64,000 bases of DNA from Favolaschia claudopus (Eukaryota > Basidiomycota > Agaricomycetes > Agaricales > Mycenaceae). Shown here piece by piece: positions 48,129 to 58,500 of the stretch. A program made the position numbers and the translations under genes. Position 1 is the first letter of the stretch. The number at the start of each line of letters is the position of its first letter. The DNA is taken from positions 124,001 through 188,000 of the forward strand of contig JAWWNJ010000028.1 in assembly GCA_037176885.1 (NCBI GenBank), in the 5' to 3' direction. The notes below the pieces were generated by a model, which saw nothing but the letters and a program-made list of their open reading frames with translations, had not been told where the DNA came from and did not search any database.

Positions 48129-50327
48129 TCACAGAGCGGCAGATGGACGTGGAAGAGTGGAAGAGGGTGGTTCGTTAATGATGGAGAGAATTTTGCGACT
48201 GGAAGAGCGCAGCAAATGAGGTGCGATGCTGAACATGCGGCTAAATTCGTAGCGAGAAGCAGCATCAGCCACCGCATTTTCCTTGGTTGGAATCCAGAGG
48301 GATGAGAATGTGAAATCAAGGCGCGAGGCGAGGCCGAGGAAGTGTCGAACCAGCTCCATGGTTGGAGCGGAGCGAATGGAGAGATTTCGAATGGCAGAGT
48401 CAACGTCCTGGTTATCAACATGGAAAATGACGTGTTTGCCAGAGAGCTCGGGACCCCAGCAAAGAACAGCATGTAGGACTGCAAAGAATTCCTTGAACTG
48501 GATGTCACGATGGGCGTAACGGCGGGGAATGCGAACTGAAAACCAACTCGAGCCGTAAACACCGCCAGCGCCTTTTGAGCCACTGGCATCTGTGAAGATG
48601 TGAACAGTCTCACGGTGAGGAGAAATGAGGTGGACGCCATTCCACGAGGATGAGAGTGTAGACCACCATCTCAGGTCATGACGAACAGACCGAGAAATGC
48701 GGCGGCGGGCGAAGGGGTTGTTAAATGTCGAGGAGAAGTCGAACATTGAGCGCAAAAATGCTCGAGAATAGGGGATGACTTGAGAGCAGAACTGAAGGTA
48801 ACCCGTGAGCTCAGAAAGCTCGTGAAGTGTGCAATGGGTCTTTGTGGACCATTCACAGAGTAAGGAGTGGAGATATGTGAGTTTGACGGGAGGAAGGGAA
48901 GCCTCCATAGAGGCGGAGTCAAGGATGATACCCAGAAATTCTAGCCGAGTAGTGGGACCCTCGACTTTAGACTCCTGAAAGTTGAGACCAAGAGCGTGGG
49001 CGAGATCTCGAGCCCAGGCCAGTGCAGCGTGAACAAGGTGAGGAGGTGTCTCGGGACGGAAAATCTTGAGAAAATCATCAAGATAATGTCGGATCCTCGC
49101 AGGAATATGATGAGATAGGATCCAATGGAGTGCCTCCGAAAAGAGGTTGAAGATGTACGGTGCGGAACGCAAACCAAACATCAGGAAGAGCTCGTAGAAA
49201 AAGTTTCCCTTCCATGAATATCCAAGCAAATGCCAGTCTGCTGGACGGATGGGAATATGACGGAAAGCCTGCTCCAGATCAAGCTTAATCATAAGCGATC
49301 CGGGTCCAGAGGCTACGAGATCCTCTGCAGCTCGACGAAACATGTCATACGTGATAGCTGCTTCAGAATCGGAAATTCCATCATTCACGGAGCGCCCGCG
49401 GGGGTAGGAGAGATGATGGATCTGGCGAAGCTTCCCAGAGTGCTTGCGAACGGCAACTCCGAGAGGAGAAGAGCGAAAATGGGGGAGGGGAGGATGGGGA
49501 GAGGGTCCATGAATTCGACCCTTGGAAAGCTGAGTGGATATAGAGTCGTCAATAGCGTGCGGAAACTGGAAGGATGAGGGCAAGTTGCCACTCGTTTGAG
49601 AGATTGACCTGTCCCCCGCAAAACCAATGTTTGCCCCATGATCAATGATATGGAGAAGGGTGTCAACGAATCCACGATCGGGGTAGTCAGAGAGGTAGAA
49701 AGCCCAAGCATCGCGATTCAGAGAAGACTTCACCCGAGGAAGGGAATCAGCATTGGGAGGAACTGAGTTCGCTCGGGGATCTGAGTTGGGGCGAGGTGGA
49801 GGATAGAACTGCGGTGGGAAGAAATGGTCATTGGGCAGAGAGAAGTGTGGGGGATGGATGGATGAAAGCGCAGAGGGGACGTGTGTAGAGCAAGCTGGGA
49901 CAAAGACAGCTGCATCAACTGACAGAGAAAATGACGGTCGTAAAGCTGGGGGAGATGGCACCGTAGACTCGACAAGGAGGAGCAAAGGCTCGGCCGGGCC
50001 TGACAAAGCAGGGGAAGACCGTAATGGTCTGGAGGGTGGCAGCAAATCAGCCGGAGTGGAAGGAAGTGCAACAGACTCTAAACAGAGGAGCGGCGGAAAG
50101 CTAAGCTCAGCACTTGACGAACGCAAAGAGCGTCGTTGTAGGGGGGTAAAGCGTTTGGAGCGGACACGGTACCCAAACCCGGAGCGGACAAAGGACTGGG
50201 AAGATTGCCGCAGTGGTGGCCCGGGAATGAACAATTTCGAGCGCTGACGAGTACCAGAGTTGTTCCGCACGAAAGGAGACGATGCTGAAGACCAGGAAGA
50301 GCTATGAGACCAAGTAGGGCGAGGCAT
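48129..50327 (-). CDS. Reverse transcriptase-RNase H of the split-repeat retrotransposon
   Basis: Uninterrupted 732-residue frame from the ATG at 50327 (MPRPTWSHSSS). The first 190 residues are Ser/Pro-rich with no zinc knuckle. The reverse transcriptase follows: LNRDAWAFYLSDYPDRGFVD, RQIHHLSYPRGRSVNDGI, LMIKLDLEQAFRHIPIRPAD (first catalytic Asp), LMFGLRSAPYIFNLFSEALH, IRHYLDDFLKIF (YLDD box). RNase H carries TDASGSKGAGG, FKEFFAVLHAVLCWG, HVDNQDVDSAIRNL and ENAVADAASRYEF, holding the D-E-D-D residues. This RT type is characteristic of DIRS-order elements. It copies element RNA to DNA; mobility also needs a tyrosine recombinase, which is missing here. Confidence 0.88.
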   Translation of the reverse strand: MPRPTWSHSSSWSSASSPFVRNNSGTRQRSKLFIPGPPLRQSSQSFVRSGFGYRVRSKRFTPLQRRSLRSSSAELSFPPLLCLESVALPSTPADLLPPSRPLRSSPALSGPAEPLLLLVESTVPSPPALRPSFSLSVDAAVFVPACSTHVPSALSSIHPPHFSLPNDHFFPPQFYPPPRPNSDPRANSVPPNADSLPRVKSSLNRDAWAFYLSDYPDRGFVDTLLHIIDHGANIGFAGDRSISQTSGNLPSSFQFPHAIDDSISTQLSKGRIHGPSPHPPLPHFRSSPLGVAVRKHSGKLRQIHHLSYPRGRSVNDGISDSEAAITYDMFRRAAEDLVASGPGSLMIKLDLEQAFRHIPIRPADWHLLGYSWKGNFFYELFLMFGLRSAPYIFNLFSEALHWILSHHIPARIRHYLDDFLKIFRPETPPHLVHAALAWARDLAHALGLNFQESKVEGPTTRLEFLGIILDSASMEASLPPVKLTYLHSLLCEWSTKTHCTLHELSELTGYLQFCSQVIPYSRAFLRSMFDFSSTFNNPFARRRISRSVRHDLRWWSTLSSSWNGVHLISPHRETVHIFTDASGSKGAGGVYGSSWFSVRIPRRYAHRDIQFKEFFAVLHAVLCWGPELSGKHVIFHVDNQDVDSAIRNLSIRSAPTMELVRHFLGLASRLDFTFSSLWIPTKENAVADAASRYEFSRMFSIAPHLLRSSSRKILSIINEPPSSTLPRPSAAL

Positions 50328-50390
50328 GGTCCGGAGAAAACAGAATGAGTGGCTCAATGAGTGGCACCGGTCCCAATTTCCATCCTGAAA

Positions 50391-50615
50391 GGAAAAGAAA
50401 AGAAAGCAGCTGCAGAAACTGCAAGCATGCTATGAGGATGTAGGTAGGAGGAAAGAGAGACGAGCTATGTACCTGCAAGCATGCTATGAGGATGTAGGTA
50501 GGAGGAAAGAGAGACAAAGAAATGTGTCGCGCGCGCGCGACGCGACATGTCACGCGGACCGTGGGAGTGATCCTCCTCTTTGCATAGACCCCGTTTGATC
50601 TCTCAAACGCTTCTT
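50391..50615 (-). repeat. A repeat, outer copy (A1)
   Basis: 225 bp, base-for-base the same as 47716-47940 as far as I can compare. It marks the 5' end of the retroelement on the minus strand. Confidence 0.85.
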
Positions 50616-50945
50616 TGGCACAAGAGTTTCGAAAGTTGAACCGCAGTTTTGGGCCCGGAAAAAAAAAATCCGGATGGTATTTTGACTATAGTATCATGGG
50701 AATACCTTCCTCGCAAGGAAATTACACCGGCACACATGAATAAACCAATGACGGTTCACGTTCATAAATGGCAAAGTTGGTTCAACTTCGGCCCCCGGCC
50801 CGGGGGCAGAATGATCCGCTGCCATTGAAGGGACTCCGAACACTCCGAACATCCCCAGATCCCACATCGCACTCCTCGTCGAACCACGCAGATTTCAAGT
50901 AAGTACTACAACTTCATTGAAATCCCAATTTAAACTGCGTCTACC
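50616..50945. other. Upstream region of the SDR gene
   Basis: 330 bp without a gene. Includes an A-run near 50660 and a GGCCCCCGGCCCGGGGGC palindrome-like stretch near 50790. Confidence 0.4.
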
Positions 50946-51471
50946 ATGTCGCTCAGCGGAAAACTGGCTTTAATAACGGGCTGCTCGTAAGTGAAAAGTT
51001 GGCTCAAATGAAAATCTGTTGACTTGAATGTCTCGAAACAATTCATGCAGCGGAGGCATCGGCCAAGCAACCGCAATCGCACTGGCGATTAGAGGATGCT
51101 CTATTGCCGTTCACTATAACAATGCGAAGCGAGCCGCGGATGACCTTGTTGCAGAACTATTGCTACTTCCCGGTATTCGCGCGCAAGCCTTTCAAGCTGA
51201 CTTGGGAGACTACGATAGTGTTAGGGCTCTCCATGCTGCTGTGGTGGACTCTTTGGGACATCCGGATGTCTTGTTCAACAACGCTGGAACCACGGGCAAA
51301 GTCGTTGGCAAGGCAGGCAATTTAGAGGATGTGACGCTTGAGGACTTTGAGAAGACTTGGAAGGTCAACACGGGCTCTAGCTTCTTGGTGTGCTCTTCGT
51401 GATACACATCGGGCTACAGCCTTGCTCAATCTTCTTGGCTTAGCTCACCCAACTGTGTCTTCCTCACATGG

Positions 51472-53665
51472 TTTGTGGATGACGCTCGCCGACTCAGTCT
51501 GGATGGATGGATGGAAAGCGGGAGAGAGCCCAGCCCCACGGGCTCTCCGGCGCAATGGGGAATTCTTCGGCGGATCCCCCATTGGCCCTGAATATATTTT
51601 CTACGTACAAATCAATGTAGAGTAGAGTTGTAAGGTAGTGGCTTCAGATAGCAAAATAGATGGAGTTGAAATGTACGTAGAAGGGGCTTCAAATCAAGTG
51701 CATTAAAAACCTTCCCGGGTAAACCTCGTTGAGGGAAAAACCCCGAGCAAGGGAAAAAGCATCAAGATTGAGCAAAAGAAAAAGTAGATAAAAGGGAAGG
51801 GTGGGAGGGACAAGAAAAGAAAGTGCTCGCAAGCAGCGAGCGTAGCCAGACGGAGGCGGCGGAGTCGACATCGGAGTCAAGAGCAAGAGACTCCAATCGT
51901 CGATCACCGCTGATCCACAAACCCTGTTCTCGCCATCACTTGTGCCTCGTTAAGGAGAGAACGTCAATTTGTGGATGACGCTCGCCGACTCAGTCTGGGT
52001 GGTAGATGGAAAGCGGGAGAGAGCCCAGCCCCACGGGCTCTCCGGCGCAATGGGGAATTCTTCGGCGGATCCCCAATGTCCTAGGAGTGAGCGACGCATC
52101 CGCAGAAGGATACCCATATAGCTAGGAGAACACGACGCACCAAAGAGTCGGATGCCCAACTGAGGGCTTGTGTAGAACTCCACCTGCAGAGAGCTCTCCC
52201 TGACTTGAATGCCGAAGTAAATGTGAAAGCAACGCGCTGGATAGAATGCAGGTATCGCCGGTGGCGTACACTCTGCTGGAAAATAGATGGCTAGCGGCAA
52301 TAGATGGATAACGGCAATAGACGGATGGCTAGTGGCAATAGACGGATAGCGGCGATAGATAGATAGCGGTGCGTGTTGCAGAAACATTTACAAAGGCATT
52401 CCGATCACGGACAGCAAATCTGATGGTGGCGTACCGAACAAGACCTCAGTGAGACAGGGGCTTGAGGACAGAGCACCGTCGTCGTCGCGCGCTAGCAGCT
52501 ATTCCTACGTACAAATCACGGTAGAGTAGAGTTGTAGAAATAGCGAAATAGATGGAGTCGAAATGTACGTAGAAGGGGCTTCAAATCAAGTGCATTAAAA
52601 ACCTTCCCGGGTAAACCTTGTTGAGGGAAAAACCCCGAGCAAGGGAAAAAGCATCAAGATTGAGCAAAAGAAGAGTAGATAAAAAGGGAAGGGTGGGAGG
52701 GACAAGAAAAACGCAGCACTTGCGAGCTGCGGGCGTAGCCAGACGGAGGCGGCGGGGTCGACATCAGAGTCAAGAGCAAGAGACTCTGATCGTCGATCAC
52801 CGCTGATCCACAAACCCTGTTCTCGCCGTCACTCGTGCCTCATTAGGGAGAGAACGTCAATTTGTGGATGACGCTCGCCGACTCAGTCTGGATGGTAGAT
52901 GGAAAGCGGGAGAGAGCCCAGCCCCACGGGCTCTCCGACGCAATGGGGAATTCTTCGGCGGATCCCCAATGTCCTAGGAGTGAGCGACGCATCCGCAGAA
53001 GGATACCCATAGAACTAGGAGAACACGACGCACCAAAGAGTCAGATGTCCCACTGGGAGCTTGTGTAGCACTCCACCGACAGAGAGGCTTCCCTGGCTTG
53101 AATGCCGAAGTAAATGTAAAAGCGACACGATGGATAGAATGCAGGTGTCGCCTGTGACGTACACTCTGCTAGATAGATAGCGGCGCGCGTCGCAGAAACA
53201 TTTACCAAAAGATTCCAGTCACGGACAGCGAATCTGATGGTGGCGTACCAAACAAGACCCCAGTGAGACAGGGGGTCAGAGACAGAGCACCGTCGTCGTC
53301 GCGCACTAGCAGTGAACCCACATCAGATAGACGACGACCAAGAGTGCTTGTAGACGATAGGCGGCCTGAGAGCCCTCGAGGACTGCGATGAGCAACGGAA
53401 AAATGCCCGTATGAGGGGCTAGCAGATGGAAATGGCTCGACATCGCGCCAGGAGGGCCCCCAAGATAGATAGATGTCGACTCCGACCGAATATCAAGAAA
53501 GAGAAGACAAGAAAAAGGTAGTGCTCGCAAGCTGCGAGCGCGGCCAGACGGAGGCGGCGGAGTCGACATCGGAGTCAAGAGGAAGAGACTCCGATCGTCG
53601 ATCACCGCTGATCCACAAACCCTGTTCTCGCCATCACTCGTGCCTCGTTAAGGAGAGAACGTCAA
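51472..53665. mobile_element. Array of three imperfect repeat units inserted in the SDR gene
   Basis: Three units in direct order: 51472-51967, 51968-52860 and 52861-53665. Each starts TTTGTGGATGACGCTCGCCG and ends GAGAGAACGTCAA; the end of one abuts the start of the next. Units 2 and 3 share a longer left part (through CACCGTCGTCGTCGCGC). Units 1 and 2 share a right part from TACGTACAAATCA onward. The middle of unit 3 differs. No coding domain is found, and no clear terminal inverted repeats or target duplication. It is probably a non-autonomous mobile element that inserted, or amplified, in tandem. The class is unknown. Confidence 0.7.
52264..52372. repeat. Short tandem repeat (GATAG/GCGGCAATAGA type)
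   Basis: Several imperfect copies of an approximately 17-20 bp unit around GGCAATAGACGGAT within unit 2 of the array. Unit 3 keeps only GATAGATAGCGG. Confidence 0.7.
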
Positions 53666-53887
53666 TCTCTGAAAAGTATGGTCGCATCATTTTTTGCTCG
53701 AGGTCCGTTCTCTCATCTCCTGTGTCACGTACATTGATGTATTATTATACGACCTATTCAACAGCGTAGCTGCAGGTAGCAGAGTCGAGATTTAATCAAT
53801 CGTGAGAGCCTTGCTTCTCACCGCCGCGACAGGTATTGGCGGCGTGATTGGACCACATTACGCTTCCTCCAAATCGGCACTGCACGG

Positions 53888-54711
53888 CAGTGTTGGCAAT
53901 TAAGAGTTAAGACCCGACCCCAGGGACCTCTAAGGGTTCATAAGCCTTAAGCCTTAATCTGGGGTTATGGGGTTATGAGCTTAATTTCCTTTTTGGGAAA
54001 TATTTTCACACAGTCAACAGGTCTTAATATCACCCAATTATTCCGCAAAATGCCTATGTACAGCCATGATAGTGTCAACAACCTCTAAAATTCGAGTGGA
54101 GGCCCTCAAACCAGTCCTCCCGGTACGAACAGAGTCAGCGTTGTCGGCAACAAATGCAAGTTGTTCCCAAAATTGGGCTCGCACTGCCGCAGCATCCTCG
54201 AGTGCAGATTTAGAGGCGTATGGGCATGCGCATTCAACATTGCCACCACCAAGGATATGATCCATCCAGGAATATCGGGTGCCTTCTACGGACCCTTCTC
54301 TTATGCAAGCTAATTAAGATTCAACGTAAAATTCTCGGCAAGACTTGATAAGTATCACGAAATGACTGCCCATGCTGCTGCCAATCCACGCTGTCATAGA
54401 TGCCGGCTTCTACCAACAATTCCCTCTCATGTTCTACACATCCCTTACAATATGTAGGGGAAGGGCTGGCTGCAGTTTGGTTGGTAGTGTGAACTAGCTC
54501 AATGAAATGAGCCTGCATTGGACTGGACATGGCGGGAGAGAGCAAGATAAAAGACAAGCCAAGCTTCCTCGGCGATCAATCAATCGATAGCCGGAGCAGC
54601 GGCCCGAGACCTTAAGACCTTATAAGCTCGGCGGCCGTTGCTCTAAGGGTTATGATAAGGCCTTAATAACCCTTAACGCAATTAAGGCCTTATCCCTTAC
54701 GGCCAACACTG
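53888..54711 (-). mobile_element. hAT-like element with transposase N-terminal remnant
   Basis: Terminal inverted repeats CAGTGTTGGC (53888) and GCCAACACTG (ending 54711) match the usual hAT ends. The flanks CTGCACGG (53880-53887) and GTGCACGG (54715-54722) agree at 7 of 8 bases, fitting an 8-bp target duplication with three extra bases on the right. Subterminal regions are rich in CTTAAGG/CCTTAA motifs. The minus strand carries two open stretches (about 54557-54321 and 54265-54038). They read as a BED-type finger start: FIELVHTTNQTAASPSP, YCKGCVEH, then DHILGGGNVECACPYASKSA. The catalytic and dimerisation domains are missing, so the copy is an internal-deletion derivative. Confidence 0.8.
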
Positions 54712-55527
54712 CCAGTGCACGGTCTTGTCCATTGGCTAGCTGTCCGCTATGCCAAAGACGGAATAGTTAGGCTGACATCTTCCCTTCGTACCTCCTACAA
54801 AGTCACTGACTCGCATTTCAGACCTGCAATGCCGTAGCCCCAGCACTCATCGAAGGTTCAGGTTTCTACCCTGCGATTAACGTTGCCTCACGCTGCGTAT
54901 ATCCCAGATACGACAATGATGGCCAACCCCAGCGATGAGATCAGGGTGATTCATGGAATCTGACTGCTGACCGTGCATATTGACCGCCTCCAGAAAATGA
55001 TTCCCATAGGTCGCTTGGGCAAACCCGACGAGGTTGCCGGCGTTGTCGAGACGTTGATAACAAACGCATACCTCACTAACAAGGTGCGTAGACTGATGTC
55101 TAGAATCAGTTAAAAATATAGCGACAAAATCGATACAAAGATCTTGGTCGTCGATGGTGGACTGACTCCCAGTGCGTTTTAAGTTGTTCCAAAAGTGTTT
55201 CAAGACCTGTTGTATGATACACGGAATTCATCATATTTATCACAACAATTGGCCTGGCCCTGTCAGCAATTACTTTCCACCAGTAGGTGCTCAACGCTGC
55301 TGGGGCTGCCTCTTTCCCTAGCTGGTTAAAATTGGACTGTTTTACCTCAATGTTTCGGGTGTCATCCCGGGCCAAGCACCGAAATTGACATCCTCCATAG
55401 AACCATTTCAACCAAACTTAGTTAAGCTCGTTATCGGCGCACAATCATCAATGCTTTTCTTATTCCACCTCACGGCTGAGGGTTGAAGCCTGCGCTGGCG
55501 TCCTGCCCCACCATCTCAGGCGCTGCT

Positions 55528-58500
55528 ATGTCGTCCGTCCCTTATGTTGCATTGACCTCAAACCAATCTGATGTCGTGCTCCCACCAACTAACGAAGCCC
55601 CGTCCGAGTCTTCCTACACTCCCATTCCCTCCACTTCAAGTTTTCCATCAGACCCTCGCTTAGAGCAGACCTCGTGGTATCGTCCTATATGCAACAGAGT
55701 GCAAGAGTTTCTGTCTTTGAACGCGGGTCTGCTGCTGGTCACTGGGGCACAAGCTGTATTTTCTTTGGTCAATGTTGCTGTCAAAGTACTGCAAAATCTC
55801 GACGAGCCCATGTCGACGCTCGAGGTGCGGAATTGAAGTGATGTTGATGCTCGGGATCACTGACCAGTAATTTGCTACAGTTGATCATAGTGCGCATGGT
55901 ATGAGGCGCAAACATATAGAATTTCGAGATCTGAAATGACGTATCTTTTGAGGCAATTACTTATATTTGCAGCGTCGGATACATGTAATTTTTTGGAACT
56001 CTTGTACGACGTTCAATCACTGATTTTCTCTTAGGCTGGTTCAAAAAGTTCCCCACCCCTTCATCGGACCGGAAGGTGTTCGCAGTCTCCTTGTACTTCG
56101 TGGTGTTACAGGGTAAGTCGCGCATTGCCTCCTACTACTCGCCTCGAATTCAAATTACCCAAAGATTTCTTGGGCTCAACGGGACCTATTTCGCATTGCA
56201 ATACCTCTCTCTATCAGATGTGACTGTGATAGAGTTTCTGGTCCCAATGGGTACCGCCATGACTGCTAGTGTTTTCTTGAAAGAGTCGTTCTCGCGAAGG
56301 GAAGCTCTGGCCAGCTGTGAGTTATCTTGTTCAACTATTCGGTAGTGGCTCAAACGTTTGAAAAGTGTGTAGTCTGTTCGGCGTAGTATTAATTGCTCGC
56401 CCTCACTTTTTGTTTGGATCTTCGGGAGATGATTCGCGTAGTACGGATGAGAAACATAGGATGCTCGCAATAGGGTGTGCTCAATACATTAGTCCATATT
56501 ACTCGAGATTTACTCGCCAACAGAATGGCACTTTCGGGTGTCATAGGTTTAACTGGTGCCAGTGAGTTTGAAGACAATTTACTATAGTTACGGCTGTGCC
56601 CGACCCTTTGCGCAGTGACAACGATTCGCGCAATTGGACAGCGCGCACATCCCCTGCATCTGTTAGCTTCGTTTTCCGTTCACTCAGTCTTTGCTGCGTC
56701 AATCGTGTACGTCCTATCAAACAATCAGTACAGCTTGAACCCAACGTTCATCTTATTTTCAGGATGGCCATCCTACGGCAACCCGTGGTCATTCCGACGC
56801 GTCTAGCTTGATTGGGACTGCTCCTTGTCATCGGAGTTCTAGGATTCGCGGCACAGGTTCTACGCACCATCATCAGCAAAAGGGCAAGTGCTTTTTTGAG
56901 AGCTTCTCTTGGCTTCGGGGATCTTTTGTAGGTTTTTCTCGCTTTTTGTCTTTTTGAGATTTCGGCTTTTGTGGCTTTTTGAGAGTTTTTAGCTTAAATC
57001 AACTTTTGTAGGTTTCAGCTTACCTGCTTTTTCGCCTTTTGTACCTTCACCTTACCTGCTTTTTTCAATTATCTTTCCGGCAGTGAAATACATCTTCGCA
57101 TTCTGAATGATGAGATTCAGAAGTGGGAATACTTTCCTGGATGTCGGGCGCGGAGACTCGGAGGCACACTGATTTGTTTTTCAGAAAAGGTACTGGGAGA
57201 ATTCCATCTTGATGTGATGGGGGGACTATGTACCGGCCGACTGGGCAAGAGAAGGTAGCAGTTCAACGAATGAGATGATAGCCTTGCTGAGACGACCGTC
57301 ACGGTATGTTCCGAATCTTGAAATTCGGCCAAGTCGTTCAAACTCCGACGATCAATGGCGTGATTGATCATTGATCAATACCAACGTTGCCACGTCACAT
57401 CGCCTCCTTGCTCTTTCCCCCCATCTTCTCCCTCACCGCCATACACATCCCTTCCCTCCACGACCCGAAGGCTCAAGGTGCCGCCCCAGCTTCACTCCAC
57501 TATCAACATGACACCCTACTGGTCTCGTTTCCGCACCTCAAGCTCCGGCACTGCAAAGCTATCCTCCAGACAATGTCTACGACCGTCAAGTCTCTCCTCA
57601 AACACTTGCAATGCTCTCAAGCACTATATCTCCAAATTCACTCGGCCTCGGCACTCATCAAGCTCCTCAAATTCATCAATCTTCCTCAAGTTCTTGCTCT
57701 AGGCTCCCTTCCTCAAGTGGCTGCATCCCCGCAATCGTCAAATACTCTGTTTCACACATTCAATACCTCAAGCAGTACCTCAATACACCTTCAAAAGACA
57801 CTTTCAAGCTCTCACTGGCTGAATTGCGTGGCGTGTTGAGGATCATTGAGGGCTAGCAGGTATGTATGTCCTTCTCTTCCTGCCTCTGCCGGCTGTCTCA
57901 TGCCGCACGGCCTCACCATTTCCTGTCACTCCTTCGACATTGATCTATATCCCTGTAGTACCATAGCACTGTCGCAATATACAGTTTTCGATCCTTTTAT
58001 GTGGTTTCCGATGCACTTTTTAGTCTTTTTTGAGGCTTATCGAGAGCTTATTTCGGTTGCTTATTGTTGCTTCTAACGGCTTTTTTAGCTTAAAAAAGAG
58101 AACGGACTTGGAGTAAAAAAGCTATGTGAGCTTTTTCAGCTTTTCTAGCTTTTCCTGCCTTTTCAGCTTAAAAAAAGCCAAAAAGCCGCACTTGCACTTT
58201 TGCTGATGATGGGTTTCCAGCGTGAAGCGGCAGGTCGTGCCAGTATGGGACTGTATACTCAGGTAATGTATCTAGTTCTGAAATTTCTCTTGTTCTCATT
58301 TGCACAGATTATCTTCGCCACGGTTCTTGAGCACGTCTTTTTCCACACCTTACCGACATTACTTTCTGTTCTTGGGACAGGAATTATCATGTCGGCGGCA
58401 ATATACGTCGCGGTGAATGGTCAACTTCTCTCCTCTTGAGAACCGATGTTGATTTGAATGCAGCTCACGAAGAAAAAATCCCCGGAAGAGGGAAAACCAC

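Larger units (their letters stand above)
47536..50615 (-). mobile_element. Ngaro/PAT-like retrotransposon with split direct repeats, recombinase missing
   Basis: Read on the minus strand the order is A1 (50615-50391), internal RT-RNase H gene, B1 (48053-47941), A2 (47940-47716), a 67-bp spacer, B2 (47648-47536). The A copies (225 bp) are near-identical and so are the B copies (113 bp). This A1..B1-A2-B2 arrangement is the split direct repeat of PAT/Ngaro elements of the DIRS order, which integrate by a tyrosine recombinase and make no target duplication. No target duplication is seen here (AGTCAAT left, TGGCACA right). Only about 75 bp separate the RT gene from B1, so the recombinase gene expected there is absent. 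The copy is probably non-autonomous but recent, since its repeats hardly differ. Confidence 0.8.
50946..55182 (+). pseudogene. Short-chain dehydrogenase/reductase (FabG-like), split by two insertions
   Basis: Classical Rossmann-fold NAD(P)-dependent SDR, now interrupted. Exon 1 (50946-50986) MSLSGKLALITGCS and exon 2 (51051-51387) SGGIGQATAIALAIRG supply the TGxxxGxG cofactor loop; FNNAGTTGKV is the NNAG motif. Exon 3 begins LTQLCLPHM (51444-51470) and is cut there. It resumes after a 2.2-kb repeat array as SEKYGRIIFCS (53667). The next exon, TGIGGVIGPHYASSKSALHG, contains the YxxxK catalytic pair and is cut again at 53888 by a hAT-like element. It resumes LVHWLAVRYAKDG at about 54720. The tail TCNAVAPALIEG, MIPIGRLGKPDEVAGVVETL and ILVVDGGLTPSAF runs to 55182. 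Without the insertions the frame would be nearly intact, so inactivation looks fairly recent. Confidence 0.85.

Noticed and set aside
55106..55411. Minus-strand open frame between the SDR and the transporter pseudogene
   Set aside because: Overlaps the SDR 3' end antisense, with no recognisable domain.
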